Source of the DNA: Lachnospiraceae bacterium
Lineage (GTDB): Bacteria; Bacillota; Clostridia; Lachnospirales; Lachnospiraceae
DNA: 6,374 nucleotides
Direction of reading: 5' to 3'
Assembly: GCA_017959525.1 (NCBI GenBank)
Contig: JAGDAL010000276.1
Coordinates: 1 to 6,374, forward strand
Position 1 is the stretch's first letter. Each line of letters opens with the position of its first letter. The translations under genes and the position numbers were made by a program. The notes beneath the pieces are model-generated. The model saw nothing but the letters and a program-made list of their open reading frames with translations. It ran no database searches and had not been told where the DNA came from. This document shows positions 1 through 5,767 of this stretch, piece after piece.

Positions 1-23
1 AATAAGGACAGATTTTGTGAGGA

Positions 24-30
24 AGGAGGG
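24..30 (+). promoter_or_regulatory. Shine-Dalgarno site of the Y-family polymerase gene
   Basis: AGGAGGG lies about 5-6 nt before the ATG at 36, a near-perfect match to the 16S anti-Shine-Dalgarno sequence, and it fixes this start codon. The 35 nt upstream of the start are too short to judge a promoter or a LexA/SOS box. Short open frames run through them and end at 43 and 51, so the tail of an upstream gene overlapping this start cannot be excluded. Confidence 0.85.
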
Positions 31-35
31 AACTT

Positions 36-1229
36 ATGGCTGAGACTGTGATTTATCATGTGGACGTGAACTCCGCATTTTTAAGCTGGACGGCGTGTGA
101 TCTGTTGGAACAGGATCCGTCGGCTCAGGATATCCGTGAGATTCCCTCCGCCATTTGTGGAGATCCTACGAAGCGGCATGGCATTATCTTAGCGAAGTCC
201 ACGCCGGCGAAGAAATACGGAGTGGTTACGGCAGAACCGATTCAACAGGCCCTTCGGAAGTGTCCTATGCTACAGCTATACGCAGGAGACTACCGCCTCT
301 ATGCCAGAAGGTCCCATGAGTTCATGGAGTTGTTGCGCAAGTATGCACCGGAGGTGGATCCCTTCTCCGTGGACGAAGCATTTTGTAATATGACCGGCAC
401 CCAGAATCTATATGGGGATATGGTGGAGTTTGCCCACAAGTTAAAGGACGAGATTTATGAGACCCTGGGATTTACTGTGAATATCGGTGTGGCCTCCAAT
501 CGCCTCCTTGCTAAGATGGCATCGGACTTTCAGAAGCCCAATCGGGTGCATACGCTTTTTGCGGATGAGATTGCGACCAAGATGTGGCCGCTTCCGGTTG
601 GCGACTTACTATTTGTTGGAAAATCAACGACTGCCGCTTTGCAGAAGATGGGGATTCGTACCATCGGAGACTTGGCCAATACCCCGGAGGAGCTGTTGGT
701 GGCACGCTTTAAGAGCCAGGGGCATATGATGTGGCGTTATGCTAATGGAATTGATGTATCCGGTGAGATTAGCCATGATTATGAGCGGAAGGGGTATAGT
801 CATTCGGTTACAGTTCCATCGGATATCACCGATGCGGCTAAGGCGAAGCTGGTCCTTTTGTCCCTATGTGAAGTGGTGGCTGCGAAGCTGCGACGGGATG
901 GAGTGAAGGCAGGCACCATTGCGGTGGGAATTACAGATTGTGAGTTCGTTCATTCCTCGAAACAGCAGAAGCTCTATTCTGCCACGGATTCCACCCAGAA
1001 GATGTATGAGATTATCACGGATTTGTTTGATGAGTTATGGAGCCATGAGCCCATTCGTCTGCTTCGGGTATCGGCAACGAACCTGGGGAATGATGCGGAA
1101 CAGCTGAATCTTTTTGATATGGGACGTTCCGAGAAGCAGAAGAAGTTGGACCGCGCCATTGATTCCATTCGCAACCGGTTTGGAGATGATTCTGTAGTCC
1201 GCGCCTCTTTTGTGGAACATGAGGAATAG
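36..1229 (+). CDS. dinB: Y-family translesion DNA polymerase (DNA polymerase IV type)
   Basis: Error-prone polymerase that extends primers past damaged template bases and is recruited to stalled forks by the sliding clamp. The 397-residue length fits the family. Seen in the sequence: the first palm motif HVDVNSAF, with metal ligand D10 and probable steric-gate F15; the second catalytic motif SVDEAF, with D113 and E114; NIGVASNRLLAKMASDFQKP around 149-168; a helix-hairpin-helix thumb region around 187-213 (LPVGDLLFVGKSTTAAL); a little-finger domain around 250-350; and a clamp-binding motif QLNLF at 356-360, followed by a helical tail of about 37 residues. The HVDVNSAFLSW form is typical of the clostridial branch. 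It differs from E. coli DinB in having A14 where E. coli has F12. It heads the visible gene row, and the next gene begins 9 nt after its TAG stop if the TTG start there is used. SOS control is expected for the family, but no operator is visible here. Confidence 0.95.
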   Translation: MAETVIYHVDVNSAFLSWTACDLLEQDPSAQDIREIPSAICGDPTKRHGIILAKSTPAKKYGVVTAEPIQQALRKCPMLQLYAGDYRLYARRSHEFMELLRKYAPEVDPFSVDEAFCNMTGTQNLYGDMVEFAHKLKDEIYETLGFTVNIGVASNRLLAKMASDFQKPNRVHTLFADEIATKMWPLPVGDLLFVGKSTTAALQKMGIRTIGDLANTPEELLVARFKSQGHMMWRYANGIDVSGEISHDYERKGYSHSVTVPSDITDAAKAKLVLLSLCEVVAAKLRRDGVKAGTIAVGITDCEFVHSSKQQKLYSATDSTQKMYEIITDLFDELWSHEPIRLLRVSATNLGNDAEQLNLFDMGRSEKQKKLDRAIDSIRNRFGDDSVVRASFVEHEE

Positions 1230-1232
1230 GGG
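1228..1232 (+). promoter_or_regulatory. Shine-Dalgarno site overlapping the polymerase stop codon
   Basis: AGGGG overlaps the TAG stop at 1227-1229 and stands 6 nt before the TTG at 1239. The same layout (G-rich site, then a run of T and ATG) precedes the membrane protein gene at 5768, which supports TTG 1239 as the start. A competing site, GGAG at 1344-1347, stands 5 nt before the ATG at 1353. Confidence 0.5.
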
Positions 1233-1238
1233 TTTTTA

Positions 1239-1997
1239 TTGGGATTGTACTATGTTAGAATGGGACAAATTGTTGATTTTGTAAAAATTGGAGTTGTAGT
1301 AGAAGTGTTACGTATTAGCAAGTTAAAAGAGAATCAGACCACCGGAGCAATTATGGCCAATGTGCTATTGGCAGCAGTCAGCTTATTTGTAAACGGATTT
1401 GGTGTGTATCTTACCATTCAGGCCAACCTTGGAGCAGCACCTTGGGATGTGCTGAATCTGGGGTTATCGAAGACCTTTGGCATCTTATATGGAACGGCAT
1501 CGGTTATCGTATCTTATTCCATTCTAGGCATTGATATTGCACTGCGGGAACCAATTGGAATCGCCATGTTTATTGATGCGGTGGTGGTTGGTAAATCCGT
1601 GGATTTGTTTAATCATCTGCATTTTGTGAAGCCATGTGAGTCCTTGTGGACAGGAATTCCAATGATGTTATTGGGACTTTTGATTCTGGCTTTTACCGGA
1701 TTTACTTATATGAGTGCATCTTTGGGATGCGGACCGAGGGACACTTTGCTGGTGGCACTTACCAAGCGTGCCAAGAGAATACCATACGGTGTGGTATGTA
1801 TTTTGTTACTTAGTACGGCAACCCTGATTGGGTGGTTACTGGGTGGTCCGGTTGGAATCGGAACTTTGATTTGTGCCTTTGTTACGGGACCGATTATGGA
1901 TATGGTTTTTGCATTGGTACATTTTGACGCAACCGCAGTACATCATCAGCATCTGGCGGATTCTGCCAAGGTTATCTTGGAGAGAAAAGCAGCATAG
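1239..1997 (+). CDS. YczE/YitT-type integral membrane protein
   Basis: Small polytopic membrane protein of the YczE/YyaS/YitT group, whose molecular function is unknown. From the TTG start it has 252 residues and about six hydrophobic segments (roughly 40-60, 80-101, 105-125, 137-158, 183-203, 205-227). It is built from two related halves: ANLGAAPWDVL at 62-72 matches ASLGCGPRDTL at 160-170, and PIGIAMFIDAVVVG at 105-118 matches PVGIGTLICAFVTG at 204-217. This GIGT...GP signature recurs in the membrane protein at 5768. The start is uncertain. TTG 1239 has AGGGG at good spacing and gives tight coupling to the polymerase, but adds 38 mostly non-membrane residues. ATG 1353 has its own GGAG and would begin right at the first helix, as most relatives do. 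The C-terminal 25 residues are hydrophilic. The thioesterase gene follows after 8 nt, so the two are probably translated together. Confidence 0.85.
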   Translation: MGLYYVRMGQIVDFVKIGVVVEVLRISKLKENQTTGAIMANVLLAAVSLFVNGFGVYLTIQANLGAAPWDVLNLGLSKTFGILYGTASVIVSYSILGIDIALREPIGIAMFIDAVVVGKSVDLFNHLHFVKPCESLWTGIPMMLLGLLILAFTGFTYMSASLGCGPRDTLLVALTKRAKRIPYGVVCILLLSTATLIGWLLGGPVGIGTLICAFVTGPIMDMVFALVHFDATAVHHQHLADSAKVILERKAA

Positions 1998-2005
1998 GGG
2001 GAATT

Positions 2006-2416
2006 ATGACACCATACATTCACAAGGTACAGTATTACGAGACAGATAAGATGGGAATCACCCATCATTCCAATTATATTCGTTGGATGGAAGAGGCCAG
2101 AATTGCTTATTTGGAGCAGCTGGGATATCCCTTTGCCAAGTTAGAGGAGATGGGCGTTGCATCGCCGGTCTTAGGCGTTTCTTGCGATTATAAGAAGTCC
2201 ACGACTTTTTCCGACGAAGTATCCATTCTTGTATCGGTGAAAGAGTTTAAGGGTGTGAAGTTACATCTTGCTTATGAGATGCGGGATGCTGCCGGGGATG
2301 TGGTATGTACCGGAACAACCTCCCATGCATTTTTTAACTTAGAAGGACGACCACTGCGTATGAAGCAGGAGTATCCGGACTTGTACGGGGTATTAATGGG
2401 TGAATTAGAGAAATAG
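2006..2416 (+). CDS. Acyl-CoA thioesterase, hot-dog fold (YbgC/4HBT family)
   Basis: Cytosolic enzyme predicted to hydrolyse acyl-CoA or a related thioester to free acid and CoA. It has 136 residues, the usual single-domain hot-dog length. The family signature is at the N-terminus: YYETDKMGITHHSNYIRWME (10-29), in which D14 corresponds to the catalytic aspartate of 4-hydroxybenzoyl-CoA thioesterases and H21-N23-Y24 form the conserved turn before the central helix. The rest shows alternating beta strands (for example SILVSVKEFKG, 71-81, and VVCTGTTSHAFFN, 99-111). The start is supported by AGGGGGA at 1996-2002, which contains the upstream stop codon, with ATG close behind. Substrate length cannot be read from the sequence. 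Relatives serve fatty-acid, phenylacetate or Tol-Pal contexts, none of which is visible here. Confidence 0.9.
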   Translation: MTPYIHKVQYYETDKMGITHHSNYIRWMEEARIAYLEQLGYPFAKLEEMGVASPVLGVSCDYKKSTTFSDEVSILVSVKEFKGVKLHLAYEMRDAAGDVVCTGTTSHAFFNLEGRPLRMKQEYPDLYGVLMGELEK

Positions 2417-2470
2417 AGGAAGAAAAAACAGACCGAACGAACGAGACTTGAAAAAAGGAAAAAGGAAAAG

Positions 2471-3715
2471 ATGAAAATTATAAATCAATATCGAGGCCTA
2501 AAACGGGATAACTATATCCTGTTTATTGGACGAATCGTTACCAATCTTGGTGCCATGATTTGGCCCATGATGACAATGATTCTGAATAAAAAACTAGGGC
2601 TGAATGCAACAGAGACTGCAACATTTACGATTGTAACCGGCATCGCATTCTTACCGGCGAATCTGTTGGGTGGGCGAATCGCAGATCATTTCAATAAGAA
2701 ACACGTCATAGTTTTCTGCGATATAATATCCATAGTTTTATTTATTATCAGTGGTTTCTTGCCGCTATCCTTGTATATGCTTGGTGTGCCGCTTCTTGGT
2801 GCATTCTTCCAGTCGCTGGAAGGTCCGGCATATCAGGCCATGGTAGCAGATATCACGCCATCCGAAAAGCGAGAGAAGGCATATTCTCTCTCATACTTAG
2901 GTGGCAATATTGGACTAATTCTATCACCGACCATCGCGGGTATTCTTTTTAATCATTACCTGTGGCTAAGCTTTATCATTAGCGGTGTTGCAATTGGTGT
3001 TTCTACATTTCTCATTGCAATGTTTGTGAAGAACGAGAAGATTGTTGAGACACCAGAAGTGGAGCAGGAAGCTTCGCATGTGGAAAAGAAAGATATTTTC
3101 CGCATCCTTCGTGGAAGCAGAGCCCTGCTGCTATTCGTAATTGCTTTCAGTTTGTATGAGAGTGCTTATGATCAGTTTGGATACTTGATGCCACTGGATA
3201 TTGGTAGAGCATTTCCGGAGAATGGATCCGTAATCTATGGCTCGGTTACCAGTGTGAATTGCATTATCGTGGTACTTTTTACACCATTTATCACCATGCT
3301 GTTAGAGAAGATGAGTCTTACTCATAAGTATGCGCTTGGATGTGTGCTTCAGATGTTAAGTTTCATATCCTTCCTGTTGTCCTTCGGACACATTGGTGGA
3401 TATTACGTATCCATTGCACTGTTTACTTTTGGTGAGATTCTAACCACCATTATGATTGGAACCTACCTTGCAGAGCGTGTGCCGGAGAACTTCCGTGGGC
3501 GTATCAATGGTGTGACGTATTTCTTTGGAGCACTCGTTACCGGAATTGTGAAGTGGGGCACGGGATACGTATTTGATTCCATGGGAGTATCTGCAGCGTG
3601 GATATTTTCTATCGCAATTACCGTGTTGTCCGTTGCTATGGCATGCTCCGTGGTACTAGCAGATAAGAAGGAATATCCGGAAGACTATGATGTAAAACCT
3701 TGCATGGATCATTAG
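2471..3715 (+). CDS. Major facilitator superfamily transporter, drug-efflux-like
   Basis: Secondary transporter of 414 residues with about 12 hydrophobic helices in two bundles of six, joined by a charged cytoplasmic loop at about 187-213. The MFS motif A lies between helices 2 and 3 as GGRIADHFNKK (67-77). ADITPSEKREKAYSL (126-140) leads into the glycine-rich fifth helix GGNIGLILSPTIAG (144-157), and a motif-A-like repeat, RVPENFRGRINGV (336-348), follows helix 10. This pattern resembles proton-driven multidrug antiporters of the MdtH/YkuC kind, but the substrate cannot be inferred. The ATG start follows AAAGGAAAAG (2461-2470), a weaker binding site than its neighbours have. The 54-nt gap before it is purine-rich, contains a short CGAACGAACGA repeat, and shows no terminator. 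The acetyltransferase gene starts 14 nt after the stop, so co-transcription is likely. Confidence 0.92.
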   Translation: MKIINQYRGLKRDNYILFIGRIVTNLGAMIWPMMTMILNKKLGLNATETATFTIVTGIAFLPANLLGGRIADHFNKKHVIVFCDIISIVLFIISGFLPLSLYMLGVPLLGAFFQSLEGPAYQAMVADITPSEKREKAYSLSYLGGNIGLILSPTIAGILFNHYLWLSFIISGVAIGVSTFLIAMFVKNEKIVETPEVEQEASHVEKKDIFRILRGSRALLLFVIAFSLYESAYDQFGYLMPLDIGRAFPENGSVIYGSVTSVNCIIVVLFTPFITMLLEKMSLTHKYALGCVLQMLSFISFLLSFGHIGGYYVSIALFTFGEILTTIMIGTYLAERVPENFRGRINGVTYFFGALVTGIVKWGTGYVFDSMGVSAAWIFSIAITVLSVAMACSVVLADKKEYPEDYDVKPCMDH

Positions 3716-3718
3716 GAG
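3714..3718 (+). promoter_or_regulatory. Shine-Dalgarno site overlapping the MFS stop codon
   Basis: AGGAG overlaps the TAG stop at 3713-3715 and is followed by a T-rich 11-nt spacer before ATG 3730. The spacer is slightly long. An in-frame TTG at 3700 would extend the protein by ten residues but has no binding site and lies inside the MFS gene, so ATG 3730 is preferred. Confidence 0.6.
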
Positions 3719-3729
3719 TTTTTTATTAT

Positions 3730-4194
3730 ATGCAGTTTGTAATTAAGCATTTTTGTAATCTTACAACGACAGAGTTGTATGAGATTTTAAAGACCAGATT
3801 TGAAATCTTTGTAACGGAGCAGGAGTGCATTTATCAGGATTTGGATGATAAGGACCAGGATGCCTATCATGTGTTTTGTTGGAATGACAACGGACGCGTA
3901 GCCGGATGCCTACGGGTATTCTGGAAGGATGAGGCGGCAGGTATTGCGCAGATTGGCCGTGTGGTAACCTTGGAGCATGGCCTGGGTATTGGTGGTCAGA
4001 TGCTACATCAAGGTGTGGAGCTAGCAATCAATCAGTTCCATGCGAAGAAGATATATTTGGAAGCGCAGTGTTATGCCACCGGATACTATGCCAAGGAAGG
4101 GTTCGAGATTGTATCGGAGCCTTTTATGGAGGACGGTATCCCGCACGTGCAGATGGAGATGACACCCCGGGACGGGGTTAGTGAGTCATTTTAA
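3730..4194 (+). CDS. elaA: ElaA-like GNAT N-acetyltransferase
   Basis: Single-domain cytosolic GNAT acetyltransferase of 154 residues, expected to move an acetyl group from acetyl-CoA to an unknown amine; ElaA itself has no settled substrate. ElaA hallmarks are visible in order: LYEILKTRFEIFVTEQECIYQ at 17-37 followed by DLDDKD (the FVVEQ-x-PYQD-xD element), IGRVVT at 75-80, the acetyl-CoA pyrophosphate loop HGLGIGGQML at 83-92, the strand IYLEAQCYATGYYAKEGF (108-125), and the diagnostic EDGIPHVQM at 134-142. The usual arginine opening the loop is histidine (H83). After the normal family end near residue 145 there are about eight extra residues (RDGVSESF), which may mark a rearranged 3' end. 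The start at 3730 is chosen over TTG 3700 from the binding site and family length. The stop codon is fused to an apparently orphan Shine-Dalgarno sequence. Confidence 0.88.
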   Translation: MQFVIKHFCNLTTTELYEILKTRFEIFVTEQECIYQDLDDKDQDAYHVFCWNDNGRVAGCLRVFWKDEAAGIAQIGRVVTLEHGLGIGGQMLHQGVELAINQFHAKKIYLEAQCYATGYYAKEGFEIVSEPFMEDGIPHVQMEMTPRDGVSESF

Positions 4195-4205
4195 GGAGAC
4201 TCACT
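4180..4205. repeat. Short inverted repeat across the elaA stop codon
   Basis: An 8-bp perfect inverted repeat (AGTGAGTC at 4180-4187, GACTCACT at 4198-4205) encloses a 10-nt loop containing the TAA stop. No T-run follows, so it is not a standard rho-independent terminator. A repeat of this size can arise by chance in 6 kb, so its role is open. Confidence 0.4.
4192..4198 (+). promoter_or_regulatory. Orphan Shine-Dalgarno fused to the elaA stop
   Basis: TAAGGAG joins the elaA stop codon to a good ribosome binding core, as at the ends of the polymerase, YczE-like and MFS genes. No ATG, GTG or TTG follows within normal distance (next 15 nt). Either the match is accidental or the gene it once served has lost its start. 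Confidence 0.4.
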
Positions 4206-4270
4206 TCCAGGGCAGAGGAATTGGAGCTGAACTTCTCAAGTTCGTTCTTGAAGAGAAGGGGGCCAAGTGG
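4199..4270 (+). pseudogene. Relic of a GNAT acetyltransferase gene (motif A only)
   Basis: The frame read from 4199 encodes THFQGRGIGAELLKF, then VLEEKGAKW. This matches the GNAT motif A: the Q/R-x-x-G-x-G/A acetyl-CoA loop (QGRGIGA) and the amphipathic helix after it. The open frame runs only from 4163 to a stop at 4295-4297. It has no good start, and nothing before the loop or after the helix resembles the rest of a GNAT domain, so only about 24 of roughly 150 codons survive. It is in a different frame from both neighbours, overlaps the elaA end and runs into the binding site of the hydrolase gene. It is not the motif A of the adjacent elaA gene, which is intact (HGLGIGGQML). It is best read as debris of another acetyltransferase gene, but could be a chance match of a short reading frame. 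Confidence 0.6.
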
Positions 4271-4274
4271 AGGA
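4269..4274 (+). promoter_or_regulatory. Shine-Dalgarno site deciding the hydrolase start
   Basis: GGAGGA ends 3 nt before ATG 4278 (core GGAGG, spacer AATT). It selects this start over an in-frame TTG at 4221, which would add 19 residues that match nothing in the family and derive from the acetyltransferase relic read in another frame. Confidence 0.8.
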
Positions 4275-4277
4275 ATT

Positions 4278-4808
4278 ATGATACTTCTAGTAATTGATGT
4301 ACAAAAAGGAATAACAGATGAAAGACTCTATAACTACGAGGACTTTCTTGCGAATACAAAAAAGTTGATTGATGCTGCTCGTGCAAATCAGGTAGAGGTT
4401 ATCTATGTACAGCATGATGATGGTCCTGGAACTGGATTTTCCATTGGTGATGAAGAATTTGAAATCGCGGATCAGGTGGCACCTGTTTCTGGAGAGAAGA
4501 TTTACTATAAGACAGTAAATAGCGCTTTTGGCAATAAGGAGTTAGAAACGTATCTTGCATCTCAAGATAATAAGGACTTGATGATTGTTGGATTGCAAAC
4601 GAACTTCTGCATAGATGCGACAGTAAAGTCTGCTTTTGATAGAGGCTATCACGTGATTGTACCCGCTGGATGCAACTCTACATTCGATAATGATTATATG
4701 AATCGCGAAGCAACTTACAAGTACTACAACGAGATGATGTGGCCGGGACGATTTGCAGATTGTGTGCCTCTCGATGAGGCTATTTGCATGTTGGAAGGGG
4801 TATTCTAG
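4278..4808 (+). CDS. Isochorismatase-family cysteine hydrolase
   Basis: Cytosolic alpha/beta hydrolase of the isochorismatase-like/nicotinamidase superfamily, 176 residues, normal for the family. The protein opens directly with the first strand, MILLVIDVQKG, giving catalytic D7. K78 in the KTVNSAFGN segment is the likely catalytic lysine, and C111 in VGLQTNFCIDATVKSAFDRG (104-123) is the nucleophile, so the Asp-Lys-Cys triad is complete. HDDGPGTGF (46-54) fills the usual substrate-loop position. The substrate cannot be named: relatives cleave nicotinamide, isochorismate, N-carbamoyl compounds or other small amides. A hand count over 4281-4800 gives about 40% GC, while sampled lines of the polymerase and patatin genes run higher (roughly 40-57% per line). 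Together with the acetyltransferase relic just upstream, this suggests a separate origin. Flanking gaps of 83 and 79 nt are the longest in the row, or nearly so. Confidence 0.93.
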   Translation: MILLVIDVQKGITDERLYNYEDFLANTKKLIDAARANQVEVIYVQHDDGPGTGFSIGDEEFEIADQVAPVSGEKIYYKTVNSAFGNKELETYLASQDNKDLMIVGLQTNFCIDATVKSAFDRGYHVIVPAGCNSTFDNDYMNREATYKYYNEMMWPGRFADCVPLDEAICMLEGVF

Positions 4809-4831
4809 GAATACTGGAGAGGGAATCGTAG

Positions 4832-4891
4832 ATGGGTGTTGTTTATATATGTTACTTTGTAAGGATTTTTAGGAAAGATAGAGTTATATGA
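4832..4891 (+). CDS. Possible 19-residue leader ORF before the patatin gene
   Basis: A tiny frame starts at ATG 4832, 8 nt after GGAGAGGG (4816-4823), and encodes MGVVYICYFVRIFRKDRVI. Its TGA stop overlaps the ATG of the patatin gene as ATGA. The patatin ATG has only a weak or poorly spaced binding site (AGGA at 4871-4874, GAG at 4881-4883), so translational coupling through this frame is plausible. The peptide is hydrophobic then basic, like a small membrane peptide, but this could be chance in an AT-rich gap. Confidence 0.25.
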   Translation: MGVVYICYFVRIFRKDRVI

Positions 4892-5742
4892 AGAAGGGAT
4901 TAGTTTTAGAGGGTGGCGCCATGCGTGGCATGTTTACGGCTGGTGTGTTGGACGTCCTTATGGAGCATAATATTGAATTTGATGGAGCGGCGGGGATTTC
5001 TGCCGGTGCAGTGTTCGGATGTAACTACAAGTCTAAGCAGATTGGCAGAGCGATTCGCTATAACAAGAAGTATTGCAAGGATTCGAGATTCTGCAGTATA
5101 CGTTCATTGATCAAAACCGGTGATATGTACGGCGAGGACTTCTGTTATCGGGAGCTGCCGGATATTTTGGATCCTTTTGATACGGAGACTTTTCGCAATA
5201 ATCCGACAGAGTTCTATGTAGGAGCTACGGATATGAAGACCGGAGAGTGTATCTTCCATAAGTGCGAGGACGGCGGTCGGAAGGACCTGAAGTGGATGCA
5301 GGCTTCAGCGTCCATGCCATTGGTATCCAGACCGGTAGAGGTGGATGGTTATCGTTTATTGGATGGCGGTATCGCGGATTCAGTGCCTTATAAGTATATG
5401 GAGAGCATCGGATATAATCGCAATCTGATTGTCTTAACCCAGCCGAAGGGCTATCGTAAGAGCAAAACATCGATGATGTCTCTATTTAAGTGGAAACTGA
5501 AGGATTATCCTGCGATTGTAGAAGCTATGGCACGGCGCCACGAAATGTACAATCGCCAGATGGAAGAGATAGAAGAGCGTGAACAGGTAGGTCATGCATT
5601 TGTAATTCGCCCGCCGGAAGCTCTTGGAATCAGTCGTACGGAGAAGAATCCGGAGGAGTTGGAACGTGTATATCAGTTGGGACGGAAGGTGACGTTGGAT
5701 GCGCTTCCTGCCCTATCAACGTTTTTAAATGGTGAAGGATAA
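4888..5742 (+). CDS. Patatin-like phospholipase (YjjU type)
   Basis: Serine lipid acyl hydrolase with a Ser-Asp dyad, 284 residues. The oxyanion-hole glycine loop is EGGAMRGMFTAG (8-19); the nucleophile elbow is GISAG (36-40) with S38; and the catalytic aspartate is D159 in LLDGGIADSVPY (157-168). QASASMPLVSRPVEVDGYRL (138-157) is the usual approach to the aspartate loop. The last third (about 185-284), with RHEMYNRQ, FVIRPPEALGISRTEKNPEE and VYQLGRK, matches the C-terminal extension common to bacterial YjjU-like patatins. No signal peptide or membrane helix is seen, so it is probably cytoplasmic or peripheral to the membrane, acting on phospholipids or other acyl esters. Natural substrates of the bacterial group are mostly unknown. 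The ATG at 4888 is the only sensible start because the glycine loop begins at residue 8. The next gene starts 25 nt after the stop. Confidence 0.93.
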   Translation: MKKGLVLEGGAMRGMFTAGVLDVLMEHNIEFDGAAGISAGAVFGCNYKSKQIGRAIRYNKKYCKDSRFCSIRSLIKTGDMYGEDFCYRELPDILDPFDTETFRNNPTEFYVGATDMKTGECIFHKCEDGGRKDLKWMQASASMPLVSRPVEVDGYRLLDGGIADSVPYKYMESIGYNRNLIVLTQPKGYRKSKTSMMSLFKWKLKDYPAIVEAMARRHEMYNRQMEEIEEREQVGHAFVIRPPEALGISRTEKNPEELERVYQLGRKVTLDALPALSTFLNGEG

Positions 5743-5756
5743 GCAACCGGAGGATT

Positions 5757-5762
5757 GGGAGG
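5757..5762 (+). promoter_or_regulatory. Shine-Dalgarno site of the second YczE-like gene
   Basis: GGGAGG with a TTTTT spacer precedes ATG 5768, a strong site that fixes the start. A second GGAGGA at 5749-5754 lies too far upstream to serve this ATG. Confidence 0.8.
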
Positions 5763-5767
5763 TTTTT

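Noticed and set aside
1..43. Tail of an upstream gene (frames ending at 43 or 51)
   Set aside because: Only 13 to 17 codons are visible, in two competing frames, so neither can be supported.
511..705. Minus-strand open frame inside the polymerase gene
   Set aside because: Shadow of the well-supported plus-strand polymerase; the translation shows no recognisable domain and no binding site. The minus-strand frames at 974-1174, 1035-1220, 3761-4027, 5225-5470 and 6160-6366 are rejected for the same reason.
487..729. Second plus-strand frame inside the polymerase gene
   Set aside because: Out-of-frame shadow, rich in Arg/Trp/Pro, with no family resemblance. The frames at 919-1107 and 4913-5110 are likewise shadows.
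2417..2470. Promoter or terminator in the gap before the MFS gene
   Set aside because: The stretch is purine-rich with no stem-loop and no recognisable -35/-10 pair; only a modest AAAGGA binding site is supported.
4180..4205. Rho-independent terminator after elaA
   Set aside because: The 8-bp stem is perfect, but it starts inside the coding region and no T-run follows the second arm.
4221..4277. TTG-initiated N-terminal extension of the cysteine hydrolase
   Set aside because: The family begins at the first beta strand (MILLVIDVQ), the strong GGAGG site points to ATG 4278, and the 19 extra residues come from the acetyltransferase relic read in another frame.
4839..4867. Sigma-A promoter upstream of the patatin gene
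   Set aside because: TTGTTT at 4839 could pass as a -35 box, but 17 nt downstream there is only AGGATT, a poor -10 match; not strong enough to annotate.
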